Of a stretch of 16,279 bases of DNA, positions 9,239 through 16,166 are shown piece by piece. The stretch spans positions 1-16,279 of the forward strand of contig JAIDBM010000023.1 of the NCBI GenBank assembly GCA_029056365.1, read 5' to 3'. The position numbers were made by a program, and so were the translations under genes. Position 1 is the first letter of the stretch; each line of letters starts with the position of its first letter. The stretch is from Muribaculaceae bacterium. Its GTDB lineage: Bacteria > Bacteroidota > Bacteroidia > Bacteroidales > Muribaculaceae. The notes below the pieces were generated by a model. That model saw only the letters and a list, made by a program, of their open reading frames with translations, was not told the origin of the DNA and did not search any database.

Positions 9239-10393
9239 ATGGCAGAAAAAAAATCAGGCAACAGGCTTCTGGCCCTCGACATAATGCGCGGCATAACAAT
9301 AGCCGGAATGCTGCTGGTAAACAATCCCGGTTCATGGGGCGAGATATACGCGCCTCTGCGCCATGCCGAGTGGCACGGCCTCACTCCCACCGACCTTGTA
9401 TTTCCGTTCTTCATGTTCATCATGGGTGTAAGCACATGGTTCTCGCTTAAAAAGTTCAATTTCGAGCTATCGGCGGCATCGGTATGGAAAGTTCTGCGAC
9501 GTACGGTGGTGATTTTTGCCATAGGCATAGGCATAGCATGGCTGGCCAAAGTGCTCTACGGCATATACAGCGACAGGCAGATGTGGGATATCATGACCGA
9601 CTTCGCCCACATACGCGTGCTCGGCGTGATGCCGCGTCTGGCCATCTGCTACTGCGTGGCTTCGATTCTGGCCATGCTCCTGAGCCGGAAGGCTCTCGCG
9701 TGGTCTGTGGGCATAATTCTGGCGGCATACAGCCTGATGCTCCTCCTTGGCAACGGACTCGAATTCTCAGCCGACAATATCATCTGCCGTATCGACCACG
9801 CCGTGCTCGGCGAAAACCATATGTATGGCGACACCGTCGGAGGCCAGTATCTCAAATTCGACCCCGAAGGGCTGCTGAGCACACTTCCGTCTATAGCGCA
9901 TGTGCTTATCGGATTCCTCTGCGGTAGCCTCATCACCGCTACAGCCGACAACCTCAGGCGCACAAACTCGCTGTTCATTGTGGGCGCAGCGCTTACATTC
10001 GCCGGACTTCTGCTTAGCTACGGAATACCCGTAAACAAAAAAATATGGTCGCCGACCTTCGTACTCACCACATGCGGAATGGCCTCAACCCTGCTCGCTC
10101 TGCTTATTACTGTAATAGACATACACGGATGCCGGAAATGGAGCCGCTTCTTCGAAGCATTCGGCATAAATCCGCTGTTCATGTATGTATATGGTACTGT
10201 ATTCGCCGTGCTGCTCGGCGCCCTGCACATAGGCGACAAATCAGTGAAAAGCTTGATCTACTCCGACTTCCTCACCAGTCTTACCGCCGGAAACGCCACA
10301 CTGGCATCACTTTTCTACGCCATATTCATAGTTGTGGCCGTATGGCTTGTCGGATTAATATTGTATAAAAAGAAAATATATATAAAAATATGA
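9239..10393 (+). CDS. nagX: NagX/HGSNAT-like membrane acetyltransferase (DUF5009)
   Basis: This 384-residue integral membrane protein has about ten spans. The start segment RLLALDIMRGITIAGMLLVNN and the block RHAEWHGLTPTDLVFPFF are diagnostic of the HGSNAT/NagX (COG4299) family. H42 in that block appears to match the active-site His of human heparan-alpha-glucosaminide N-acetyltransferase, which moves acetyl from cytosolic acetyl-CoA across the membrane to a terminal glucosamine. Bacterial relatives sit in GlcNAc or chitin utilisation loci and are poorly characterised. A longer reading from TTG 9179 adds a basic stretch that overlaps the previous gene's 3' end; ATG 9239 is preferred because the hydrophobic family block begins soon after it. 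The stop overlaps the kinase start (ATGA at 10390), implying coupling. Acetylation of periplasmic amino sugars is an inference. Confidence 0.8.
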   Translation: MAEKKSGNRLLALDIMRGITIAGMLLVNNPGSWGEIYAPLRHAEWHGLTPTDLVFPFFMFIMGVSTWFSLKKFNFELSAASVWKVLRRTVVIFAIGIGIAWLAKVLYGIYSDRQMWDIMTDFAHIRVLGVMPRLAICYCVASILAMLLSRKALAWSVGIILAAYSLMLLLGNGLEFSADNIICRIDHAVLGENHMYGDTVGGQYLKFDPEGLLSTLPSIAHVLIGFLCGSLITATADNLRRTNSLFIVGAALTFAGLLLSYGIPVNKKIWSPTFVLTTCGMASTLLALLITVIDIHGCRKWSRFFEAFGINPLFMYVYGTVFAVLLGALHIGDKSVKSLIYSDFLTSLTAGNATLASLFYAIFIVVAVWLVGLILYKKKIYIKI

Positions 10394-11238
10394 TCCTTAT
10401 CGCAGACTGCGGAAGCACCAAAACACACTGGTGCCTGCTCGACAAAAAAACTATTGCAGCCGAATATTTCACCATAGGCATGAACGCCGTGCTGCTCACT
10501 CCGGCAGAAATGGAAGAAATCATTCGTCGCGAACTGCTGCCTCAGACCGGCACCCTGACAGAAAGCGTTTCGGAAATTCATTTCTATGGCGCCGGATGTC
10601 TGGGCGATGAAATATGCGGCAACGTTGCCACTGCTCTCGCCGCAGTTTTCACCGCCGCATCAACCATCGAAGTAGACTCCGACCTGCTCGGAGCCGCCCG
10701 GGCCCTGTGCGGACGCAGACCCGGCATCGCATGCATACTCGGCACCGGCTCTAACTCATGCTACTACGATGGCGAGCGGATTACCGAAAATGTTTCGCCT
10801 CTGGGATATATTCTCGGCGATGAGGGTTCTGGAGCCGTTCTCGGCAAGATACTCGTTGGCGATGTTCTGAAACGTCAGCTGCCCGACGACCTTTGCGAGA
10901 AATTCCTCTCGCAGTTCGGACTCGACCGCCTCAGTATAATCCGGCGCGTATACAAAGAACCGGCCCCGAACAGGTTTCTGGCTTCGGTGAGTCCGTTCCT
11001 GCTGTCGAATATCGACCGACCCGAAATTCACGCGCTGGTAACCAACGCTTTCTCGGCCTTCTTCCGACGCAACATAACCAATTACCCCCAAGCCGGAAAA
11101 TACCCTGTAAGCTTCATCGGCTCAATAGCCTGCTACTACGAGACTCAGCTCCATGAGGCCGCCGCTCCATTCGGATACACAATCGGAAAAATCGTAAAAA
11201 GCCCCATGCCCGGTCTTGTGGAATATCACACCGCCTGA
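10390..11238 (+). CDS. murK: BadF-type amino-sugar kinase, probably MurNAc kinase
   Basis: This 282-residue cytoplasmic kinase belongs to the BadF/BadG/BcrA/BcrD ATPase family, which includes N-acetylglucosamine kinase and MurNAc kinase MurK. It shows the phosphate-1 loop LIADCGSTKTHW (D6, G8, T10), the phosphate-2 loop ILGTGSNSC (G118-N122), and LGDEGSGAVLG (D144 onward). The reaction expected is ATP-dependent 6-phosphorylation of MurNAc and possibly GlcNAc. The kinase-then-MurQ order, with a 32-bp gap, matches the murK-murQ pair described in the related bacterium Tannerella forsythia, which is why the MurNAc assignment is preferred over plain GlcNAc kinase. Its ATG overlaps the nagX stop. 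Confidence 0.82.
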   Translation: MILIADCGSTKTHWCLLDKKTIAAEYFTIGMNAVLLTPAEMEEIIRRELLPQTGTLTESVSEIHFYGAGCLGDEICGNVATALAAVFTAASTIEVDSDLLGAARALCGRRPGIACILGTGSNSCYYDGERITENVSPLGYILGDEGSGAVLGKILVGDVLKRQLPDDLCEKFLSQFGLDRLSIIRRVYKEPAPNRFLASVSPFLLSNIDRPEIHALVTNAFSAFFRRNITNYPQAGKYPVSFIGSIACYYETQLHEAAAPFGYTIGKIVKSPMPGLVEYHTA

Positions 11239-11270
11239 ACAGCATACCCGAACACTTACACAAATAAATT

Positions 11271-12092
11271 ATGGCTTTCATAAAAATTTCAGAACAGCCG
11301 TCGCTATATAACGACCTGGAAAAAAAATCAACCGGCGAAATCCTCCACTATATAAACGAGGAAGACAAAAAGGTGGCGCTTGCAGTGGAAAAAGCTCTGC
11401 CACAGATAGAGAAACTTGTAAACGAGATTGTACCGCGCATGAAACGCGGAGGCCGGATATTTTATATCGGCGCCGGAACCTCCGGACGCCTCGGGGTACT
11501 CGACGCATCGGAAATACCCCCGACTTTCGGCATGGACCCTTCATGGGTGATAGGCATAATAGCCGGAGGTGAAAAGGCTCTGCGCAACCCGGTGGAAAAC
11601 GCCGAGGACGATACCATGCAAGGCTGGCTCGATCTCTCGAAATTCGGCATCAACGAAAAAGACACCGTTATCGGCATAGCAGCCTCCGGTACAACTCCGT
11701 ATGTGATAGGAGCGCTTGAGGAATGCCGCCGCCACGGCATTCTCACAGCATCGATAAGCTCGAATCCCGACGCCCCGGTTTCCCAGGCCGCCGATATACC
11801 CATCGAAATGATTGTCGGTCCGGAAGTCGTAACCGGAAGCTCGCGAATGAAGTCCGGCACCGGTCAGAAAATGATATGCAACATGATCACAACGGCCACA
11901 ATGATACGCATGGGCCGCGTGAAAGGAAACCGTATGGTGAACATGCAGCTTTCTAACGCAAAACTTGTCGACCGCGGCACACGCATGGTGGTTGAGGAAC
12001 TCGGCCTGCCGTACGACGAAGCCAAACGACTGCTGCTGTTCCACGGCTCGGTTAAAAACGCAGTAGACGCATACCGCAATGAAGAAGCTTAG
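11271..12092 (+). CDS. murQ: N-acetylmuramic acid 6-phosphate etherase MurQ
   Basis: A clear MurQ with an SIS (sugar isomerase) fold. The enzyme cleaves the D-lactyl ether of MurNAc-6-P to give GlcNAc-6-P and D-lactate in the cytoplasm. Motifs include FYIGAGTSGRLGVLDASEIP, where E81 matches catalytic Glu83 of the E. coli enzyme, and PVENAEDD, where E112 matches Glu114. GIAASGTTPYVIGALE and GPEVVTGSSRMKSGTGQK are also present. At 273 residues it is about 25 shorter than E. coli MurQ, the loss being at the C-terminus; the SIS core looks complete. Its last 14 bases overlap the start of the SGNH hydrolase gene. The product GlcNAc-6-P would need NagA/NagB, which are not in this window. Confidence 0.95.
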   Translation: MAFIKISEQPSLYNDLEKKSTGEILHYINEEDKKVALAVEKALPQIEKLVNEIVPRMKRGGRIFYIGAGTSGRLGVLDASEIPPTFGMDPSWVIGIIAGGEKALRNPVENAEDDTMQGWLDLSKFGINEKDTVIGIAASGTTPYVIGALEECRRHGILTASISSNPDAPVSQAADIPIEMIVGPEVVTGSSRMKSGTGQKMICNMITTATMIRMGRVKGNRMVNMQLSNAKLVDRGTRMVVEELGLPYDEAKRLLLFHGSVKNAVDAYRNEEA

Positions 12093-12750
12093 CATTCTTA
12101 CAGCCGCAGTCTTGCTTGCCACATCTGCGGCCTTCGCCGAGAACCCCGACTACTCGCGCTTTCCTGCATTCTACGCCCAAAGGGCCACACTTTTCGACCT
12201 TCTCCCCATGGATTCCCAATCGATAGTAATGCTCGGCAACAGCATCACCAACGGATGCGAATGGGCCGAACTGCTCGGCAACCCAAATGTAGTCAACCGT
12301 GGCATCAGCGGCGACACCGTCGACGGCATTCAGACTCGGCTCGGCTCCATAATGGAAGCAAAGCCGGCCAAAATTTTCCTTATGATAGGCGTGAACGATG
12401 TGAGCCACGACCTTACAGCCGACTCCATAGCCGCCTCGATAGGCGAACTGGTGCACCGTATTCGCACCGAGTCGCCTTCTACCCGACTATACCTGCAATC
12501 GCTGCTGCCGGTGAACCAGAGCTTCGGGCGCTACCACAAACTCGATGGCAAAGAACAGGTAATACGCGACATCAACGCTCAGCTGACGGCGATAGCCGCA
12601 CGCGAAGGCGCCACTTTCATAAACCTCTATCCGCTGCTCGCCGATGATCAGGGAAACCTCGACAGCAAGTACACCAACGACGGTCTGCACCTGCTCGGGC
12701 CAGCCTACCTCGTATGGCGCGATGCAATACTGCCGTATATAAACGAATAA
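12079..12750 (+). CDS. Exported SGNH/GDSL hydrolase
   Basis: This 223-residue SGNH hydrolase has a signal peptide (MKKLSILTAAVLLATSAAFA, likely cut before ENPD), so it acts outside the cytoplasm. The blocks are present: block I as LGNSITNG with nucleophile S55 (Asn replaces the Asp of GDS), block II NRGISGDT, block III IGVND (N106), and block V DGLHL with D201 and H204. It resembles the PAF-acetylhydrolase/sialate O-acetylesterase-like group, which usually removes acetyl or short acyl esters from sugars. Overlap with murQ by 14 nt points to co-translation, so removal of O-acetyl groups from peptidoglycan fragments is an attractive but unproven role. It is the last gene of the salvage train, followed by the inverted repeat at 12763. 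Confidence 0.87.
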   Translation: MKKLSILTAAVLLATSAAFAENPDYSRFPAFYAQRATLFDLLPMDSQSIVMLGNSITNGCEWAELLGNPNVVNRGISGDTVDGIQTRLGSIMEAKPAKIFLMIGVNDVSHDLTADSIAASIGELVHRIRTESPSTRLYLQSLLPVNQSFGRYHKLDGKEQVIRDINAQLTAIAAREGATFINLYPLLADDQGNLDSKYTNDGLHLLGPAYLVWRDAILPYINE

Positions 12751-12762
12751 AAATCACAAACT

Positions 12763-12829
12763 ATTCGGGTTAGATGTTTTGCAAATTCAATTTATTATAA
12801 TTATCTTTGCGAAAACATCTAACCCGAAT
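12763..12829. repeat. Large inverted repeat overlying a promoter
   Basis: The left arm is 12763-12785 and the right arm is 12806-12829. The outer 18 bases (ATTCGGGTTAGATGTTTT) pair perfectly with 12812-12829, then a single extra G at 12811 bulges, then GCAAA pairs with TTTGC. The 20-base centre (12786-12805) is almost pure A/T. The left arm contains the promoter's TTTG and the right arm its TAtcTTTG. No T-tract follows, so it is not an ordinary terminator. It could be a regulator binding site, or a hairpin in read-through mRNA that would hide the bases just before ATG 12834. Confidence 0.9.
12778..12809 (+). promoter_or_regulatory. Bacteroides-type promoter of the TPR gene
   Basis: TTTG at 12778-12781 and TATCTTTG at 12802-12809 are separated by 20 bases, fitting the primary sigma consensus of Bacteroides (TTTG, 19-21 nt, TAnnTTTG). 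Transcription would begin near 12815, giving a leader of about 19 nt before ATG 12834. Both elements sit inside the arms of the inverted repeat, so a protein bound to the repeat would compete directly with RNA polymerase. Confidence 0.75.
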
Positions 12830-12833
12830 TGCT

Positions 12834-14150
12834 ATGAAACGTCTGTTCCTGATTATTTCTCTGCTGTCTGTCATACCGATTTGCTCCACTGCACAAATTC
12901 AATATGAACACGTATTCTACAGCCTTGTCGACTCAAAAAAACACAAAGATGCCGAACACGTACTCCGCACCTGGGAAAAATACAGCCCACAGGACCCGGA
13001 ACTGCCGGTGGCCCGATTCAGGCTGCATGTCGAAAAAGCCAGAAAAGTGAGTCTGTCGCGGCCCGACAGATACGGCAAACGTAAAGCAGAACAAAGCTGG
13101 AACAAAAAAGAACTGGCTAAAGCCATGGACGCAATAGACTGCGGAATAGCAGCCTACCCGGCTCGATTCGACTTCTATGTAATGAAAGCCGAAAACCAGA
13201 TGACCACAGCCGACTACACAGGCGCGGGCAACACTCTTACCTCAATGCTCTCTACCGGCCGCGACATCAGCTACCAATGGCGCATTGCCCGATCGGCTCA
13301 GGTATCCGACAGCATAAACGCCACAATCTCCACTCTTGAGCCTTTCATCCGCAATCTGTTCGACGCTCACACGCCGGAGTCGATTGATGCCCTCGAAAAG
13401 GTGGTGACAGAGGCCCGGAAAGACTTCCCGGACGACTCCCGGATCATACATGCCGCCGGAAAAGCGGCTCTGGCTGAAAACAAACCGGGCATAGCCTTGC
13501 GATGCTTCGATACGGCCAACAGACTCGACTCCGGAAACCCCGAATACATAATCGACATGGCATATGCCTGTTTCCTGACCAACCAGGACTCACTGGCCGT
13601 GGACTACTACCGCAAAGTACTGAAAATGAACGGCACCACCAACGAACAACGCAACCGTGCCTACTACATGAGCCGGATGATGACAGAAGCTCCCCGCGAA
13701 CTCACGCTCAAACAATTTGAATTCACCGCCCTGCCCTGGCTGGCGTGGAACTTCGCGCCCGGTTCATCGGAACTGTTTCTGAGCAACGCAGAATTCATAC
13801 TGAACAAATATCTGAAAAAAATGGGCTATGACGTCTGCTTCGACACCGAAGGCATCACAGCCGAATTGGTAAACGTCGACGGCATGGTGTGTGTTGCCTG
13901 GACATTCCCCATTCCGAAAGAACTCGGTCTGCTGGGTTATCTGGTAATGGTTCCAAACGGCCCGAAATACGATGTTTTCGCCCTGGCCCGCTTCGACCGC
14001 GACCGCACCTTTGGCGAAAACACCCAGCACCTCGACTACTGGGAGGTGTATCACATACAGGAAAACGGCATGACAGCATACGCACGCATTCCCCGTCCGC
14101 AGCGTGTGGCCACATTTGCACGGCAAATCGCCACAGGCGTACTGCGCTGA
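12834..14150 (+). CDS. Exported TPR-repeat protein of unknown function
   Basis: A 438-residue protein with a signal peptide (MKRLFLIISLLSVIPICSTA, likely cut before QIQY). The cysteine in the leader is not in a good lipobox, so a soluble periplasmic protein is favoured over a lipoprotein. Helical repeat units resembling tetratricopeptide repeats are visible. The clearest lies at about residues 200-265, where AGKAALAENKPGIALRCFD is followed by a second unit ending AVDYYRKVLKMN; an N-terminal unit at 20-60 is weaker. Residues about 285-438 form a separate region rich in aromatic residues that I do not recognise. An upstream reading from TTG 12807 is rejected because it starts inside the promoter -7 element and precedes the signal peptide. 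It has its own promoter and converges on the sigma gene with 25 bp between stops. Confidence 0.8.
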   Translation: MKRLFLIISLLSVIPICSTAQIQYEHVFYSLVDSKKHKDAEHVLRTWEKYSPQDPELPVARFRLHVEKARKVSLSRPDRYGKRKAEQSWNKKELAKAMDAIDCGIAAYPARFDFYVMKAENQMTTADYTGAGNTLTSMLSTGRDISYQWRIARSAQVSDSINATISTLEPFIRNLFDAHTPESIDALEKVVTEARKDFPDDSRIIHAAGKAALAENKPGIALRCFDTANRLDSGNPEYIIDMAYACFLTNQDSLAVDYYRKVLKMNGTTNEQRNRAYYMSRMMTEAPRELTLKQFEFTALPWLAWNFAPGSSELFLSNAEFILNKYLKKMGYDVCFDTEGITAELVNVDGMVCVAWTFPIPKELGLLGYLVMVPNGPKYDVFALARFDRDRTFGENTQHLDYWEVYHIQENGMTAYARIPRPQRVATFARQIATGVLR

Positions 14151-14175
14151 ACGGCAACCCGCGTACAGCCGTCAA

Positions 14176-14766
14176 TCAGTGCGTCAGGGCAATATTGTTC
14201 TCCTTGGCTACACGCCGCAGATTCAGAATCGCATAGCGCATGCGCCCCAGAGCCGTGTTGATGCTGACCCCGGTAAGCTCGGCGATTTCCTTGAAACTCA
14301 AATTCTTGTAATAACGCATCATCAGAACCTCGCGCTGACTTTCCGGCAGATGCATGATTATCTTGCGGATATCGGCGCGAATCTGCGAATCAATCATCAT
14401 ATCCTCGACCGTACCCTCGCTGAGTTCGCGGCGGTTGAGCACATCGTAATTCTCATCATCGGTAGAAACCGAAGCCTCGGCCTTCTCCTGCCTGAAAAAA
14501 TCTATTATAAGATTACGTGCTATACGCGTAATCCAGGCCGAGAACTTCCCCACCTCGTTATACCTGCCCTGACGTATGGTCATGATAGCCTTCACGAAAG
14601 TCTCCTGGAATATATCCTCGGAGGCATCCGGGTCCTTTACCATCTGCATGATATAGGCATACACACGCTGACGGTGGCGCATGAGAAGTTCATCGAAAGC
14701 AGGGTTGTTGCCTTGTGCGTAAGCATTGACCAACTGGTCGTCGGTCATCTTCTTAATTGATTGCAT
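14176..14766 (-). CDS. ECF-type RNA polymerase sigma factor
   Basis: A 196-residue sigma-70 family protein of the ECF kind. Region 2 covers about residues 20-95, with DASEDIFQETFVKAI and FSAWITRIARNLIIDFFRQ (core binding and -10 recognition). Region 4 covers about 125-180, with LPESQREVLMMRYYKNLSFKEIAELTGVS and a helix-turn-helix for -35 recognition. Regions 1 and 3 are absent. ECF factors commonly have an anti-sigma gene in the same operon; here the downstream neighbour is the convergent TPR gene and no anti-sigma is visible, so control must come from elsewhere or by transcription. The target genes cannot be deduced. The linker between regions is acidic (STDDENYD, then EGTVEDMM). Confidence 0.92.
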   Translation of the reverse strand: MQSIKKMTDDQLVNAYAQGNNPAFDELLMRHRQRVYAYIMQMVKDPDASEDIFQETFVKAIMTIRQGRYNEVGKFSAWITRIARNLIIDFFRQEKAEASVSTDDENYDVLNRRELSEGTVEDMMIDSQIRADIRKIIMHLPESQREVLMMRYYKNLSFKEIAELTGVSINTALGRMRYAILNLRRVAKENNIALTH

Positions 14767-15189
14767 TTACTATTCTTCCTTATTTGTTTTTTGGAGTAGA
14801 ATTTTGCAATAGGCGATATGGAATAAGCGTTTATAATAATACAGGTTAATTTCCGAAAACGTTCATCCGAACGCATCGTAAACGCAAAATTAATAAAAAT
14901 CACGCATATCCACAAGCATTTATCGGCCCTGTACCTGCACTTTAGTTTTTTTTAACCCGGCACACACAATAAATCAAGAACCGTTCACACCAGTCACGCC
15001 ATACTCCCACATACCGCCCCATCGCTACACATACCGACAAATATACTGTACCTCATACAATAAACCCACACCGTACCGCGTTAATATTGCGTCGGTTCCC
15101 CATTCAGGGCACCGGCAGATGAATTTACTTTTTTCCTCTTTTAACCAAAAGGCCATCAAAACACCTTTCACCTCTTAAACCGGCTGCCT
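14767..15189. other. Long intergenic region, G-poor on the + strand
   Basis: No convincing gene is seen in these 423 bases. The left part (about 14767-14950) is AT-rich and carries the candidate sigma promoter plus a run of eight T at 14946-14953. The middle (about 14980-15080) is strikingly poor in G on the + strand; by eye, 15001-15080 has about 32 C against 7 G. A weak promoter-like TAATATTG lies at 15082-15089 without a matching upstream element. The transcript that ends at the terminator at 15375-15404 presumably starts somewhere in this stretch. Confidence 0.6.
14885..14916 (-). promoter_or_regulatory. Candidate promoter of the ECF sigma gene
   Basis: On the minus strand, CTTG (14916-14913, one mismatch to TTTG) is followed after 20 bases by TAATTTTG (14892-14885), an exact match to the Bacteroides -7 consensus. 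Initiation near 14878 would give a leader of roughly 110 nt before the sigma ATG at 14766. The assignment rests on motif and spacing only. Confidence 0.5.
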
Positions 15190-15363
15190 ATGAAGAAAAT
15201 TTCTACTCCTTGCCGGAGTTTCGACTCCACCCGGCGCCAATGCAGTCAGCGCCCACAATCGCCCCGCAGACTCACAATGGAGTTCCTGCGGCAGTTTGCA
15301 AGAACCTACAGGCCCGCCCCGGGCAACATGGCCCAGGCCATGCCGGGTTACTCGCTGAACTGA
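15190..15363 (+). CDS. Unrecognised 57-residue basic small ORF or structured RNA
   Basis: An open frame from ATG 15190 to TGA 15361-15363 encodes 57 residues. It starts MKKISTPCRSFDSTRRQC, contains TMEFLRQFARTYRPAPG, and ends MAQAMPGYSLN. It has nine Arg, two Lys and only two acidic residues, so it is strongly basic, and the MEFLRQFARTY stretch could form an amphipathic helix. An internal ATG at 15277 would give a 28-residue form. I do not recognise a family. The same DNA is rich in potential RNA hairpins: GGAGT-TTCG-ACTCC near 15215, CCGCAG with CTGCGG (15264 to 15291), and CATGGC-CCAG-GCCATG (15327-15342). It may therefore be a non-coding RNA instead. An intrinsic terminator follows 11 bases after the stop, marking the end of an independent + strand transcript. 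Confidence 0.45.
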   Translation: MKKISTPCRSFDSTRRQCSQRPQSPRRLTMEFLRQFARTYRPAPGNMAQAMPGYSLN

Positions 15364-15374
15364 CAGCAACGAAC

Positions 15375-15404
15375 AACCGCCGCAACAATCAGCGGCGGTT
15401 TTTT
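15375..15404 (+). terminator. Intrinsic terminator of the small ORF/RNA unit
   Basis: AACCGCCGC (15375-15383) pairs perfectly over nine bases with GCGGCGGTT (15392-15400) across an eight-base loop, and six T residues run 15399-15404. The orientation is + only; the reverse strand has no T-tract. It separates the small unit from the rpsF promoter that begins 19 bases further on. Confidence 0.92.
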
Positions 15405-15422
15405 CGTTTTTCGCGCCGAAAA

Positions 15423-15454
15423 TTTGCCTAATCAACAAAAAATCACTAATTTTG
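15423..15454 (+). promoter_or_regulatory. Promoter of the rpsF-rpsR-rplI operon
   Basis: TTTG at 15423-15426 and TAATTTTG at 15447-15454 are separated by exactly 20 bases, a full match to the Bacteroides primary promoter consensus. Initiation near 15461 leaves a leader of about 46 nt, A-rich and without a Shine-Dalgarno sequence, before ATG 15507. Confidence 0.85.
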
Positions 15455-15506
15455 CAGCCGGTTTGACAACCGACACAAAACAAAACAATTAACCAAAAGC
15501 AAAACA

Positions 15507-15872
15507 ATGCATTACGAAACCGTTTTCATTTTAACTCCCGTTTTGTCTGATGTACAGGCAAAGGAAGCGGTAGAAAAGTTCAGCAAAGTGCTCGCCGACA
15601 ACGGTGCCACTATCGTGAACACTGAAGACTGGGGCCTGCGCAAGCTCGCCTACCCCATCGACAAAAAGTCGACCGGCTTTTACACACTCATCGAGTTCGA
15701 CGGCGAACCCGTAGCTGTAAAGAAACTCGAAACCGCTTTCCGCCGCGACGAGCGCGTAATCCGCTTCCTCACTTTCCGTCAGGACAAGTATGCAGCCGAA
15801 TACGCCGCCAAACGCCGTTCGCTCAAAGCCAACAAAGAAACCAAAGTAGAAGTAGAAGCAAAGGAGAACTAA
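15507..15872 (+). CDS. rpsF: 30S ribosomal protein S6
   Basis: A 121-residue S6 protein. It begins MHYETVFILTPVLSDVQAKE, followed by the typical GLRKLAYPIDKKSTGFYTLIEF strand-helix pattern and RRDERVIRFLTFR. S6 binds S18 and 16S rRNA in the platform of the small subunit. The C-terminus carries a charged tail (about 105-121, ending VEAKEN) that is variable among S6 proteins. It is the first gene of the rpsF-rpsR-rplI operon, and rpsR starts 3 bp after its stop. Confidence 0.97.
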   Translation: MHYETVFILTPVLSDVQAKEAVEKFSKVLADNGATIVNTEDWGLRKLAYPIDKKSTGFYTLIEFDGEPVAVKKLETAFRRDERVIRFLTFRQDKYAAEYAAKRRSLKANKETKVEVEAKEN

Positions 15873-15875
15873 ACC

Positions 15876-16145
15876 ATGGCACAGGCTCAATCTGAAATCC
15901 GCTATCTCACCCCCATGTCGGTGGACGTGAAGAAGAAAAAATACTGCCGCTTCAAACGCAGCGGCATCAAATATGTCGACTACAAAGACCCCGAATTCCT
16001 CAAGAAGTTCCTCAACGAGCAGGGCAAAATCCTTCCCCGCCGCATCACCGGCACTTCGCTGAAATTCCAGCGCCGCGTGGCTCAAGCCGTTAAACGCGCT
16101 CGCCACCTGGCTCTCCTGCCCTACGTAACCGACCTTATGAAATAA
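15876..16145 (+). CDS. rpsR: 30S ribosomal protein S18
   Basis: An 89-residue S18 with the conserved core KKKYCRFKRSGIKYVDYKD, the block LPRRITGTSLKFQRRVAQA, and the end VKRARHLALLPYV. It pairs with S6 on the 30S platform, matching its place directly after rpsF. A single Cys is present in the KKYCRF motif. The rplI gene starts 21 bp after its stop. Confidence 0.97.
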   Translation: MAQAQSEIRYLTPMSVDVKKKKYCRFKRSGIKYVDYKDPEFLKKFLNEQGKILPRRITGTSLKFQRRVAQAVKRARHLALLPYVTDLMK

Positions 16146-16166
16146 CCCAAAGCTCAAGGACAACAC

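Noticed and set aside
12763..12829. Invertible promoter of the Bacteroides phase-variation kind
   Set aside because: The segment between the arms is only 20 bases, the promoter boxes lie in the arms rather than between them, and no invertase gene is nearby.
14151..14172. Short hairpin ACGGC/GCCGT between the convergent TPR and sigma genes as a terminator
   Set aside because: Only five base pairs with a 12-base loop and no T-tract on either strand.
15455..15506. S6:S18 autoregulatory leader motif in the rpsF 5' region
   Set aside because: The only hairpin (CGGTT/AACCG near 15459-15472) straddles the predicted transcription start near 15461, so most mRNA would not contain it; not supported without a covariance search.
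15175..15507. Minus-strand open frame of 110 codons over the small unit and the rpsF promoter
   Set aside because: It reads antisense through the terminator hairpin and both promoter boxes of rpsF and has no recognisable family; it is best explained by the high-GC hairpin region.
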